64,000 bases of DNA from Bigelowiella natans CCMP2755 (GCA_000320545.1 ADNK01002373.1:1-64000), one strand, 5' to 3'. Counted from the stretch's first letter, positions 17,043-29,450 are shown. The notes: generated by a model not told the origin, from the sequence alone. Numbers and translations: made by a program.

Positions 17043-17094
17043 AATGAGTATGGCGCTGAATGAAGAGGAGACAGCCCAATTCCTGAGACAGACG

Positions 17095-17125
<31 letters not shown>

Positions 17126-18369
17126 TGAGCTTGGACTATATTATATTTCAGCTAGCTGCCTGTATCAAAGCTGCTAGCAAAGTTTCTGCGATTGTTCTTC
17201 TTATTCAACATGTTTAGATGAAGGACAAGTACCTGCAGCTTTCTGTCTTGCTCTACGTAACGAGCTGTCGTCGAGAATGGGAGCAGCATCAACTGCCTCA
17301 GAGGAGCTGTCAGCATGTGAAAATGATGTAAGTAAAATAATAATTCTTCAAGGGAGGAATCAAGAGAAAGAGTTTGTGTTGTGTTGCTCTTCCTATCTCA
17401 TCATCATTATCGATGTCATCGTAACCGTCATCATCTCCATCATCATCATCATCATCGTCGTCACCTTTTATACTTCCCGTGCATTAGATAGTATGCAAAC
17501 CGAATGATTGGAGTAAAATCGTCCGTCTTAAAGAAGTAGAAGAAGAAGAAGAAGAAGAAAGAGAAGAGGCAGCAACAAGAGCGAGAACATCTGTTATGAG
17601 GCAACGTAAGATCACACGAGAATACAACTTCGACTGAGACCCTCCATTATCCCTCTCCTCCCCCCTCCTCCTCCTCCTCCTCCTCCTCCTTCTCCTCCCT
17701 TAGCAGCTTCTTTGACTATTCATCTCCTTATGACATATGCATAGCTTCACGATGATATCAGTATTAGCTTATCATACCTCCGGATACTGTAAGAGGATGG
17801 CAAGCTTCATCACCTCGTCAGACTGACAAAATAATAATATAATAATAATAGAGTTGTTCATCATCATCATCATTCTCATCATCATCGTGTATATCATCAT
17901 ACGCATCAACCAATATCATTAACGAACAACGAGATCTATCTTCAAATTTAGTAGTAGCAGCACGACAATGATGAGGCAAAAACCACATATACCAACAATC
18001 AAGATGAAGAATTATTATTCTTTTAATGGGTTTTCCTCCCCCCCCCTCTTTTCCTTCAAGTAAATAATGTCAGTCGAACATACATACATACATACCTGGA
18101 TGATCGGTCTTCGTGCTGCCATGAGCATTGCTACGCAGAAGTGATCCAATGCATGCAAGGGTGAGCTTGTTAACAGCAAGAAGTCCCACACTCTGCAGCA
18201 AGTACAAGAGAAAGCAAGGGAGAGGAAAATTGAATAAGATTTTAGAGACAGGCATCTCAAATATGACAATACTATCATATATAAGCATCAGATTCTAACA
18301 TTATTGTGCTTATTTTTGATAATTCCTACGATGTTGAGGATGGGTTAGAGAGGGGGGGAGAACAAGAAA

Positions 18370-18412
<43 letters not shown>

Positions 18413-19687
18413 AGATGGTATTGTTATTGTTATTTAATTTGTTATTAAATATGTAACAACAATAATAATATCTGGAGAACCGAAGCAGCTGGTCAATAGG
18501 GATCTCACGAGAAAAAAGAACACGAATCCAACGTAACAAGTATACTTGTGGCATTACCCCCGCCCTGTGTATTACCACATTATCCACATACAAAAGCAAT
18601 CTCTTATTTTCCCAACCCTTTCCATTTTGTTATCATCACTTCATTATCGATATCATCACCATTGCATATTACTTTTGATCGTGGTGATTATAATATACTT
18701 CCATTATTCTTGATGATTATCATTATCATCACCCCCCACCATTATTATTACCTTTCCATTTCCCTGAAGAGTTCTGGGTCGTTATGGCGCAACAAATCGT
18801 AGTGAATACGCTGAAACCTATGCAAGTTGGCAAGTGGTACATTGTAAAATATGGGGGAGGAGAAGGTGATTCGGATCAACATTCCCCTCATTTTCTTATC
18901 TCCTCCTCCTCTCTTTCTTTTAATCTGAAATAAACTATTCTACCACGATGTCTTTATGTTGTTTCCTGTTGTGATTTTGGAGGAGGAGCTAGCTAGCTAC
19001 TAGGAGGTATATTTCTTTGTCGTACCAACTATCAAATCAACAAAAACTTTGAAGAAGATACAGAAAAAGCAGCGCTGTTTTGATTATCGGTGGTACATGC
19101 TCACTTACTTGTTAAGGAGGGCCACGCTAGAGTCTGCTGCTACTGCTGCTGCTGCTGCTCCTTGAGAGATCGTTGACGACGACGATGAAGAAGAAGAAGA
19201 GGAAGAGTTTGCTTCACCACCTCTCCCAGTAGATGATGATGATGATGATGATGTTACAGTAGCAGGACTGGATGATGATTGTGGTGATAATGGTGATGAT
19301 GAATACTGTGCAATCTTTTGAGGAGGAGGAAGAGAGGAGCTGTTGGTTGAGCTTGGAGTGAAATCAGAACTTCCTTCAATACTAATAGGGGTTCCTCCAA
19401 GTTGTTTTCTACTTGTTCTTCTTTCTTCTCCTCTTCTTCTTCTGCTGCTGCTACTAGTGGTAGTTGTGGGCGAGGAGGAGGTTAATAATGCAGGTGTAGC
19501 ATCAGTATCGGCATTAGCAGCAGCACAGGACTCTAGAGCTGCAATTTTATTACTCAGCTCGTGTGCGTCTAGAAATCGTTGCTCCTTAACAGCGATCTCG
19601 AGTTCTTGACGAAAAATCGATATGGCTTTCTGCATTGCGTCAGAGGAAGAAATGGTAGAAGAAAATTTGCTACTATGATTTGTGGTG

Positions 19688-19718
<31 letters not shown>

Positions 19719-22700
19719 AAGAAGAATCGTTGATGTGACGGCTTGCCGCAGAACCACCATTCTTATTACCAAGGAATTGACTATTGGCTTTCTGCTCAAT
19801 TTTCCTTTTGCCCCCTATAGAAACGACAACAATACTTTCCTTATTCTGCTTGATGTCGCTATCATCAGAGACTTTATCATCTTGCATCAATCCTCCGCTA
19901 TCCAGATAATAGTAGTGGTGGTGAGCATTTCTTCCTCCTCCTTCTCCTCCTCCTCCTCCTCCTCCTGTCTCTGTTTCCATTCTCGAACCTGTTGATGTGC
20001 TACAGTCTCTATCATCATGATCGTTAGTAGAAGCAGTAACTGGAGCTTTCCCTTCATTATCATCTTCATTATTATCTTCTCCTTTTTCCTCATTGAAATC
20101 CTCATTTCCAGTCGTGGTTTCTCTTCTTCTTCTTCTTCTATTGATGTAGTATTCTTGCGCCAAAGCTACCTCTTGCTCGACCAATGCGTACATCACCTGA
20201 TAGGGAAACCAATTGTGCATAAATAGTAGTAGTAGTATTAGTAGTAGTAGTTGTGACCACGTGCAGGTCCAAGAAAATAAGCAAAACAAATGACAGTTAA
20301 AAGAAAAAACAGAGGAAGAAGAGGAAGACGATACTTTTTCAAAAGAATGTCACGAAGATGGTGATGTAGTTTTGATGATCAAAATATGGTGCTTGTTCCA
20401 CAATCAACATACCTCTTTCTCCTCCCCTAGATATCGGTATCTAGCGGACATTGCGAACGTAGATGACAAAGTAGAAGAAGAAGATGATGATGATGATAAA
20501 GTGGAATGGGAGGATACCGCTGCTGGATTATTATTAATGTTGTTGGACGATCCTCCTCCTCCTCCTCCTTGCGGCATACTTGTTGGTGGGAATCCATACC
20601 AAAGGCACATGTGGTCCATCAGTCCGCAGAAGAGTGCATAGGCGTCGGCTTCCATATCACCCTCGCTCACAGCAGATATCAGCTCAGGAGCGACACCTCC
20701 CCATCCGCGAGGCAAAGGAAAATTAGAGCAGCTTGAATTCGCAGCACTACTGTTATCCTTGCTTTGATTTCCCTTTAGATGATTATGAGTATCGTCCATC
20801 AGCGTTGAGTGATGAGAGAAAGACTTTGCCCATCCTCCGTCATTTACCTGATGACGATTTTCTGCTCCTCTTCTTTCACTTATTGCCAATGGTGGTGATG
20901 ATGAGGACGATGATGATGATGATGATGCTACTAGCCCTGACCGCTGCTGTGCTAATTGTGCTTCAGCGACATGGCCGTGGTCCTTGATGATGGTATATAA
21001 TATCAGAATCAAGAAGGTGTAATCGTAGTCGCGGTGATGATGATGGATTATTAAGAGTAGCAGTAGCGGCAAAGGGGATAGTATGAAATGCAAAAAATGA
21101 ATGTTTGCAGTGAGAGAATGGTGGGTAAATAGACGCAAGACGAAGATATATTCTTCCATCTATCTAAAGGACTAATGGCTGCAGTACCCTCTGTAATGCA
21201 ATGACAATGACCGCAAGTAGATCGTTCATCCCTTGTCTTGATGATCAGAATTATTTCAAGAAGAAGATAACAACCATCGTTTGCGTCTCAGAATCATATT
21301 ACAGAGATGTTAAGTAGATGAGGCTCTTTCTGTCATCAATATCACCAAAGGCTCTACTGCAATAAGTTGTTTTTGTGTTGCCTATGGGCAGTTGTTGGTA
21401 TGTATGTATGTATGTATGTATGTATGTAGTGTATGTCTGTATGTAGTACCGATAATCTCTATTTGGGCATGCGCTTGAATACACCACTAAGATATTCATC
21501 AAGGCTCTCTGGACGCTGAAGAAATAGGCCATTAAAAACGATCGGAAGGAGGAGGAGAAGATAAGATTATAGTGCTTTAAACACATTAGCATATACATGG
21601 GTTTGTAAAATAAACCAATACACAACAACCGTATACTACTACTACTACAACTACTGCTGTAACTACTTCCAATGATAATATTTATCAATATCGATTCCAT
21701 GTCAATACTCATCAGAGCACACCCACGTAACTACTAACATCGTTGTGATCATCATCATCATCATCATCTCATCCATTCTGTATCGTCATCGTTTATTCAG
21801 ATGCAAGTGATATTCTCCGAATATTCGGTACTAATCCTCCTACTATTTATATAACTGATGGTGTTAGCGATGTTTCTTACCGCTTACGACGGAAAAAGGC
21901 TATGTTTTGTCTTGTTCTCTTTACGTCGATGTACACGTCTCGCAACAGGGCTGAGGATGGGACGAGAAGTTAGGGACGAGAAGTTAATGACGACGAGAAC
22001 GAATATGAGGACTTTGATTATGATTATGATAATGGTGATGATAGCGATGATGATAATATGGTGTAAACTATCTAATAGAAACAAGAACATAAGAATAAAC
22101 TTATGACACTGCAAACATTTTAATGTATTTTGATTTTCTATGGTATTTTATCAACTGTATATGACACCAACGGATACTACTAGTTAGTACAACTACTGCT
22201 ACCACCATTTACATCATCATCATCATCATCATCATTATCATTATCATCATCATTATCATAATCCTATCGTGATTCCACCTTTGCGATCGTTTAGGCGTTC
22301 TTGGTCTTTATCGCCCTCCTTGTGTGGCGTTGGCAGCCTCTCCCCTTCCTTTTTATCGGTGTTTTTATTGCTTGCTTTGGCTTTTCCCATGAGCCTATCC
22401 TCGCATCTTCGCATTTCCTCAGATGTCACCCCTGCAGCAATAATAACAACAACAACAACAATAATAATAATTATAATAATTAAGCACGTAGTTATGCAAA
22501 CCAGCTACTTAACAAAATAGAAAGAGAGAACATAGTGAAACAAAATATACATACACGTACACACACAGAGAGACACACACATATATGTGTATGTTTGTGA
22601 TATTCATGTTCTTCCTCCTAAATTTTCGCCTCTACTCACCGTATTTGGCTTCAAGTGCATTCCAAATCGCGCGTGATCTTGCCACCTAAATTCGTGTATG

Positions 22701-23245
22701 AATCAATCCCTCCATTTAAATTTGTATTGTTTGGATTTATATCTTGATCCAGACATTGAAAGAACAACAGAGACCTATTGTTTCTCTCTCTCTTTCTCTC
22801 TCTCTCTCACCTTTCCCCTCAGTGTTCCCACTACTACTACTACTGCTACTACTACTACTATTACCGATCTCAAGAAGTCCTTCGGCTCCCTGGAATTTTC
22901 ACCACAAAGTGACTCTCGCCAGGAAAAATACCTCAGGCCTGGTCTCAAGACATATTTCCCCTTAACTTTGTCTTTCCTTTTCCATTTCTCAAAAAATCGT
23001 GAGCTGGTTCGAAACCGATGAGTGAAGGGAGTTTTTGGCATGGGGAAGGAGGAGATGTCCAATTGATCTTGCTGCTGCTGTGGTAGCTCATGAGGGTTAC
23101 GGCAAGCATGATTTGACCTCCGTAGTACGCCATGAGTGCCACGTACACCACGTCGTATAGTATTATGATGACATTGATGCTGCTGTCGCTCCTGTCGCTG
23201 ATTCTGTTGTTGAGAAATACAGGAATAATAAAATATAATTAGCAT

Positions 23246-23312
<67 letters not shown>

Positions 23313-23590
23313 GTATAGATATTTATATTCTATGCATAATGCTATATTATAAATAATGTGAATAATAAAATTGAAGTACATGGTATGAACAAATTGGATC
23401 AACGAATAGTATCCACCGACCAAAGTGTTACCATTTAGTAACTTCTGCAAAAAGTATGTGCAACTATTTGTTTCTTTCCACAACCGATGTTAAATATCCT
23501 AAGTCCGTCCAATCCCTATCTTCGCTGGCTACAGAAGAGCTTGCGACCTTAGAACACAAAAAAAAGGAGTGCAAGGAGGACTAGTTTCGA

Positions 23591-23628
<38 letters not shown>

Positions 23629-24003
23629 TGTTTCATATTATTTATGTTCCCTTCAAATGACAACAATCTTACCGTTGATTGCGCCGATGCTACAGTTGAA
23701 GAAGATGGTGTGACCCTACCTCTTTTGGAACCTCGAATCATCACACTCTGAGAAGACAACACGCAAAGCAAGCATTTATCTGACTTGATGTATTGCTGCT
23801 ACAAGTTGGGCTTAAAGTGTGGGTTGCTAGTGGGAAACCATGAGTTGGTCGTGCTCCTCGCGCGTAATAGCTCCATTGAGAAATTTTTTGTTGAGCAAGT
23901 GTTGAATATCAGCAGTAGTGTGATCATGCTGGATGATGGCGTCCCAGTGATCCGGCATGTCATCATTCGAGTCCACAGAAGGATTGAATGTTGGTATCGA
24001 CAT
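14949..24003 (-). CDS. TBC1D5-like Rab GTPase-activating protein with C-terminal PH domain
   Basis: Exons from the start: 24003-23839, 23747-23673, 23203-22865, 22685-22640, 22431-22279, 21950-21881, 21515-21450, 21236-21188, 20982-20413, 20196-19109, 18817-18752, 18564-18481, 18192-18096, 17822-17778, one or two uncertain exons at about 17633-17220, then 17082-16022, 15823-15371 and 15182-14991. The 3' end is either read-through to a stop at 14949 or a further exon near 14600. Both TBC fingers are present: DVYIDVKRT carries the arginine and DYRQGMNDL the glutamine. They are followed by EADAYALFCGLMDHM, FQRIHYDLLRHNDPELF, PQVYLLRWIRVLFSREI and ALDHFCVAMLM. This is the TBC1D5 pattern (Rab7 GAP, retromer/autophagy). 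Long Ser/Gln-rich tracts follow, then a PH domain split by an insertion (SVKGYLK, SYSLRWFQLKGHDFYVS, ILYISADSEASKHVWISSL). Two adjacent genes cannot be wholly excluded at 17.1-17.7 kb. Confidence 0.85.
15969..16009. repeat. (ATC)n microsatellite in the intron interrupting the PH domain
   Basis: A run of about 13 CAT/ATC units lies within the 16021-15824 intron. It encodes nothing in the model. Similar (GAT)n/(ATC)n tracts inside exons (for example 16231-16266 and 17010-17042) are translated as poly-Ser in the TBC protein. Confidence 0.8.
18369..18404. repeat. (GA)n microsatellite
   Basis: A pure GA run lies in the intron between the exons ending at 18481 and beginning at 18192 of the minus-strand TBC gene. 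Confidence 0.9.
23246..23308. repeat. compound (CA)n(TA)n microsatellite
   Basis: The CA block runs into a TA block within the intron upstream of the long exon 23203-22865 of the TBC gene. A (GT)n run lies at about 23593-23627 in the same intron. Confidence 0.9.
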
Positions 24004-24796
24004 AGTGCCGTGAAAGAGATGGGGGGGCGTTTTAAGGACGAAGTGAGGGGGGATGAAGTGAGGGGAGGTTCCAGGCGATGGGCATCATCTTCGTAACTGG
24101 AGGTTATTACGATAGTCAGCTTGCCGTCCTTAGAAAACGCAAGCCAAAATAGATGCTGCTTCGTTTAGAACCGGGATTCGGCAAGGGCGCCCTCAGAAGG
24201 TTTGTTCTTGTCAAAACGCAGTAGATCTACGAGTAGAGAAACTTAGTTAGTTAGTTAGTTAGTTATTCTTTTCGCGCCCTTGACTTCCCAGCTATGTTGT
24301 TACACCGAAGTGAAACTGTGAGCATTTTTCTTGTCGTTTCGTTTTTAGCAGTTGGTTGATGAAGAAAAACTGCTCCTAAACAACAACAACAACAACAACA
24401 TGATCATACTGTTTGTAGTTGGTAATACTACCGACATGTTTGCTCTCATATCGACATCATCATCACTTGCCATCATCAGTCCATTAGTAGTGAAATAAAG
24501 AAACAACAACAATAAAAACAACATCGGCATAATAACCCATATGTTTGTTCACTCACATCATCAACTCGTATCTAACGTTTCTTTCCTACTCTCGTTTCGT
24601 ACTGTCTGCTCGAGCACACGGTTTTTCAGAAGGTGTGGGATGTGGGAAGACTTGGATTGGGAAGGGAGTCGAACAGAATCTGAATCATTGCAGCCTGAGC
24701 AGAAACCGTTTTAAAGAGAATTTGTCTTTGGGGTATTTTTGACAGACAGGCTTCCCAAAAGGAATTTATCAAGTTTTGTAGCTCGTATTGAAGAGA
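24004..24796. promoter_or_regulatory. divergent promoter interval, TBC gene / GYF-EF-hand gene
   Basis: The two start codons face away from each other over 793 bp. The interval holds a perfect palindrome gtagatctac at 24221-24230, a (TTAG)n run at about 24242-24267 and (ACA)n at 24379-24399. There is no CATG-rich island. Promoter function is inferred from the gene arrangement only. Confidence 0.5.
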
Positions 24797-26006
24797 ATGC
24801 CGGGTGTTGAATGGTGGTACATGGATGTTATGGGAGACAAGCAGGTAACTGGTATTCTAGGCTAAAAATAAGGAACCTTTGTGCAAGATCCTTCTAAATA
24901 TTTTCATTGTTGTTTCCAGGGCCCGGTGACGCTTCAACACCTTAAAGACCTCTACAAAAAAGAAAAGGCACACGATTACTTCTTCGACTCTGTTATATGC
25001 TTAGGATTTATACCTAAAACAGATATTCCTCGGAACACAAATTTGGGGCACAGGCCAGGGGGAATGGAAAAAGTTATGGGAGGTGAGTTCTAAAAATTTC
25101 CCTTCTACATGTGCACATCGCACTGACTTCAAGTACATTTAAAGATGCCAACCATACGCAAAATTGTGGCTGGAAAACGGTTTGTAAAGCTTTGGAGCAC
25201 TACTACTAGTTTAAATTGTATCATAATACTTCCTACACCGTTGTCCAAAAGTAAAAATGAACTCTGAACTATGTAGAGATGAAATTACATATGTTCCTCA
25301 CGAAAAATCCAAGCCCGCACAACATTTTCGAATCCCAGACGAAAAAATGTGCGATGAGGTAAACAAGCGCAGATCTTTAAACGTTTGACATGTGTCCATC
25401 CAAGTAACTTCGAGTCTGGTCGCACCATTTGTGCTAATAGGTATTCAAAAGATTGAAACTTGACAAGAAAGATGTAAAAACAATCGTTCAATTTTGCTTC
25501 AAGGTTGTAGAAAATTAGATGTTATTTAAAAACAGGCAATAGATATCTTACAATTCATGTAACTACTAGGAAATCGATCAAGACCAATCCGGAACTCTCG
25601 AAATATCAGAAGTGAAAAGCAGCCTTGTAGCATTTTGCAAGCACTTATCAACGAAAGGAGCTGTAGTTTGCATTCCTTCGGACGACGATATTCGTATGTT
25701 AGTTTACTCGCTCGATAAGGTTTTGACCAAGCACATTGTCCGAATTCAACACCCTTATATTGTCAATTTTCTGCTAGGACGGCAATGGAACTCTGGAGAT
25801 CTCTGAGATGGACAGGCTTGCCAAAGGTTTTCTACATATCAACCTCAATTGTACTTATTGTTGTTGTCAAAACAATGCTTCATTTTAATCATACATCACA
25901 ACAATTATTAGGTTTAGCGGCTCGATACTACATTCAAACTAGAGACAATCTAAAAGATATGAAGGAAGAGTTTATTAAGTTGAGCAATGGCCCGTCCCCA
26001 GCGTAG
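24797..26006 (+). CDS. GYF_2-like domain plus paired EF-hands, 215-residue protein
   Basis: Seven exons, all phase-consistent: 24797-24844, 24920-25082, 25279-25358, 25441-25503, 25570-25719, 25778-25826, 25912-26006. The N-terminus (EWWYMDVMGDKQGPVTLQHL, then LYKKEK) matches the W-Y-x-D-x-x-G-x-x-x-GP pattern of GYF_2 domains, which are protein-interaction modules. The C-terminal half has two canonical EF-hand calcium loops, DQDQSGTLEISE (about residues 121-132) and DKDGNGTLEISE. Each has Asp at 1 and 3, Gly at 6 and Glu at 12, and helices flank both. The loop of the second hand is split by an intron. The start is the first ATG, 6 codons before the conserved Trp pair. No signal peptide is seen. 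Function is unknown; a calcium-regulated adaptor is only an inference. Confidence 0.85.
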
Positions 26007-26059
26007 TGCAGGGATGGAACAGAGGTTTGCAAAATGGAATGAAAGCGAAATGTCAAATA

Positions 26060-26620
26060 GAAGAAAGATCAACTAGAAGCAATTGATTTGTGCATTGTGC
26101 AATGCAATGATGACATCAAACCATGTGACGTACTCTGTGCAGCATATAGCAGGGATGCGTTGCATGCACGTGCACTAGCTAGTTCACAATGTACGATCGG
26201 TCCGCACATTTTCACATCGATCGGTGCTACATGTGCGATGGTAGCAGCGGAGCCCACCTCGCTCTACAGATGAAAATCGATGCGCGCATGTGCACATGGC
26301 TAGATGGGCAACACATACAGCGCGAGCGATGAAGGCACGAGCGGATAGTACAAGACGTGATTGATCGCGATGTGCATGGTTTGCTGCGCACGATATTAGC
26401 AGCCACATTTGGTGACTTTGCATGCCAGGCTGATCCATGCATTGGTTTTGATTGTTTCATTTCTGTTGGGAGCAGATCTGCTGGCCCGATGTAGCTCCAC
26501 ACAGAGCTGGGGACATGTGATGAATGTGCCATCGCAAACATTAGCAACATGGCGGCAAACATGTTCCCTGCATGCTTGTCGGAGATGCGCAGACCTGCAA
26601 ATCTAGAAATGTGCAACTCT
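26060..26620. other. CATG-rich 3'-flanking island 3
   Basis: This follows the GYF/EF-hand stop directly. ACATG, GCATGC, CGATCG, CACATG and TGTGCAC words are dense and microsatellites are absent. Several overlapping ORFs on both strands have odd Cys/His/Met-rich compositions and no family resemblance, so they are not called. The stretch 26620-27000 has no features I can support. Confidence 0.6.
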
Positions 26621-27019
26621 CACTGCCATCACAAATCAAGACCAGACGATCTACCCTCTGAGGGAACTCCATCTTTGCACATTTTCATGCTATGACCCTT
26701 TTGTTCACGTTTGATGCTCCAACTACAGATGAATGATTCGCATTGACAGATGATCAACCTTCTCTCAGATTCGCATGCAAAAAAAAAGCGGTTGAGTCCG
26801 TCGCAAATTCTAGAATTATCACACCGAGTTAATTCCGCCCCTGTAATTTTCATCTAAAATTATTCTTTGGTTGCCATGAGCTTAGCTCAGCCACCCTTAG
26901 ACAATTGCAGCGAAATGCATTGTTGCATGGAGGGCATGAAAGTGCTGTAGTTCTACGTCCGACGAGCCAATGATCGTAGATAGTCTCGGCTCCAGAACAC
27001 AGAGAAGAGACGCCGGTGT

Positions 27020-27215
27020 GCAGTAGATCTAGATCTACTCGTATTGACAAGAAATAGAATTTTGGGTAGTAACCGGTAGTAGCAGCAAGCAGTATCAGAA
27101 GCAGTACTTTTAAATCTAGTAGGAAACTGCGACAACGACATTATTTTCACTATTATTTAATATTAGTGAGTAGATCTAGTAGATCTACGACATTATTATT
27201 ATCATTAGATCTATT
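27020..27215. promoter_or_regulatory. cluster of GTAGATCTAC palindromes upstream of the DUF1295 gene
   Basis: The palindromes gtagatctagatctac (27023-27038) and gtagatctagtagatctac (27170-27188), plus a half-copy at about 27206-27215, lie 220-410 bp upstream of the ATG at 27435. The same 10-bp core occurs in the divergent interval at 24221. This may be a promoter motif or a diverged repeat. The stretch 27216-27310 is CAACGA/CGAC-rich. Confidence 0.4.
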
Positions 27216-27434
27216 ATTGTGACAACGACAAACAACGACAAACAAACAACGACAACGACGACGACGACCCACCACTAGCCACGAGACACGAGCCACGAGC
27301 CACTCCTTGAATGGCTCATTCGGATCCACCTTTACGCAAAAGGAAAAGGTATTAGACTATATAGCGAGCTCCCCTAAGTGATTCTGTTCTAAGTTCTTGC
27401 TAATTATCTGTCTAGAAGTAAAAGTGAAGAGAAT

Positions 27435-28792
27435 ATGGGCGAGGAGAAGGAATTGGGGGGAAGCTTGCTTAAACGTAATGCAGACCGAAAGCAGAATCTC
27501 GCGGATCTGAAAACGTGGTGGGACGGGGCCTTCCAAAGTCATTCTCACTCTTCAGCGAAGAATATTTTGAACGCAGCGCTGGTTATATTTGGAGCCTTGC
27601 CTACGGTAGGGATAACAGTTTGGGTTCTTAGCTGCAATCCTACTCCTAATAACGGAAATGTTGATGACTTGCACACAATGAAAGAGGCTTATGAGTCAAG
27701 TTTTCGTTCTCTTCTCTACTGGAGTCCATTATTCTTAATCAACTTCGTATTCTTCATCAATGTGGATATCATATTTTACATAATCGGTTTGCTGCAACGA
27801 TCTTTCTGGCTAATCGATCCCTACTGGACACTGTTTCCTTCCATTTTTGGGCTTATTTGGGCCAGTCATCCAATGGCGGTTGTGAACGCTCGTACAATAG
27901 TAGCAAATATCCTTACCCTAATCTGGGCTATTCGCCTTACTCACAGTTATTTTCGCCGCGAAAATTGGAAATTCGGCGAAAGAGAGGATTGGAGATATAC
28001 GAAGATGGCAATGGAGCATGGAAAGCCGCTGTGGTATCTGATAAGTTTTTTTACTGTCGGTGTGGCACAGCACCCTATGCTCGTGGGAATATCTCTACCG
28101 CTATATTCAGTAGCTTTTGGACCATATGCAAAACATTCTTCTTTTGATTGGATTGATGGAATCATCACGGTAAATAAGGAAATAGTTTGTTCAACAGCAG
28201 ATAGCGGTGCCCTGTTCTTTTTCCGTGGTTGTTGTGACCTTCATCATAGTAGTATATCATATATAGCATTTTATAGGTTAGTATATTTGAAGGATAAATA
28301 TAGTATTCTACATTAATTAATAAAACTATGATGGCAGTTTCGACCCAGGCGCGATTTGTGATAAAATGCTTTCTGTGTTAGGTACTCTGCCTCACAGGAA
28401 TTACAATAGCATGTATCGCTGATAATCAACTTCGATCATTTATGATGGAAAATGAGTCTAGGCGCTCACAGGGCCTACCAAAGATCCGTCTCCTCAGAAA
28501 GGGTTTATGGAGATATTCAAGACATCCGAACTATTTCGGTGAACAAATGTGGTGGTGGAGCCTAGCTTTATTCTCACTGAAAGTTGGACAGTACTGGGCA
28601 ATAGCCGGTACAGCTCTTAATAGCCTTGTACTTGCAATTGTAACGGTTATGACCGAATCCAAAATGCTAAGGGAGTGGCCACCAGAACGTGCTGCTTTAT
28701 ACAAACAATATCAAAAAGAAGTAAGCGCCTGTTTTCCTTGGTTTCTCTTCGGGCGTGACAAGTCAAGCGGCGACGAAGACCAAGACATTTAA
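27435..28792 (+). CDS. DUF1295 (steroid 5-alpha-reductase C-terminal-like) membrane protein
   Basis: Two exons, 27435-28169 and 28382-28792, give 381 residues. Several hydrophobic segments are visible (for example around VFFINVDIIFYIIGLL, residues ~110-125, and LVIFGALPTVGITVWVL, residues ~49-65). The second exon carries the family signature GLWRYSRHPNYFGEQMWWW, then a C-terminal VTVMTESKMLREWPPER block and a short acidic cytosolic tail. Members of the DUF1295 family resemble 3-oxo-5-alpha-steroid 4-dehydrogenases and isoprenylcysteine methyltransferases; the substrate is unknown here. Unlike its neighbours this gene has only one intron, and that intron is almost free of microsatellites. Confidence 0.9.
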
Positions 28793-28879
28793 GCATTTGT
28801 GACATTTCTTAGGAAACTTTAAGAAAGTAGGCGCTCGCTCAAAGGTGTAATCCACACTAAATGATTCGAGAGTCGTGTG

Positions 28880-29450
28880 CACGTTGCACTGTAATCTTAT
28901 TATTCGGTGACATCAGCATTCGCATGCAAGCGCCTAGTGCATACATGTGCGTGTCGTCATATAGTCACATGTTGATTACTGTCTTGTAGCTACACATGTG
29001 AAAATATACGTAGCATCTCTATGGATGTATATAGGATGCAAAAATTCGACAATAAGAGATGTGATTATAGTCGATAATTAAAGCACTAAACAATAGACAC
29101 AGTATATATGATATACGTATGTCTATAGTCTAAAAAGCTAGCTGTATGTGATTTGCGGCAAGTGCTCGACATGCGCTGCATGCGACGTGCGCTGCTATAT
29201 GGCATTGGCCAGTTTTCTAGCCATACGGGGCGCCCAGGAAATTGTGCTTGTGCTTGGCCAGCAGCGCAGCTTCCTTGCTACTCATTATACATTGCTAGTA
29301 GTATATGCAGAACGATTACGCTTAAATTAACATGATGTGTGTTAAAATAATATAATGCTGCGATGAACATGCAAGATCGAATTGCGCTGTTCAATGTAAT
29401 GTGTGAGTGTAACAGCACATGAAGGATCATCATCGTCCTCATCATAATCA
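28880..29450. other. CATG-rich 3'-flanking island 4 (convergent interval)
   Basis: This lies between the DUF1295 stop and the NUDC 3' end. It contains CGCATGC, ACATGTGCGTG, CACATG, AGCTAGCTGTATG and CTGCATGCGACGTGCG. The short ORFs at 29148-29335 overlap in two frames and look like chance ORFs. A (GT)n run lies downstream of this region, at about 29655-29687, inside a NUDC intron. Confidence 0.6.

Noticed and set aside
24242-24267. (TTAG)n run as an interstitial telomere repeat
   Set aside because: The unit is 4 bp and the run is short. It does not match the usual TTAGGG or TTTAGGG telomere units.
26069-26616. Cys/His/Met-rich ORFs on both strands
   Set aside because: CATG- and GCAC-rich sequence lacks stop words by composition. 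There is no splice or family support.
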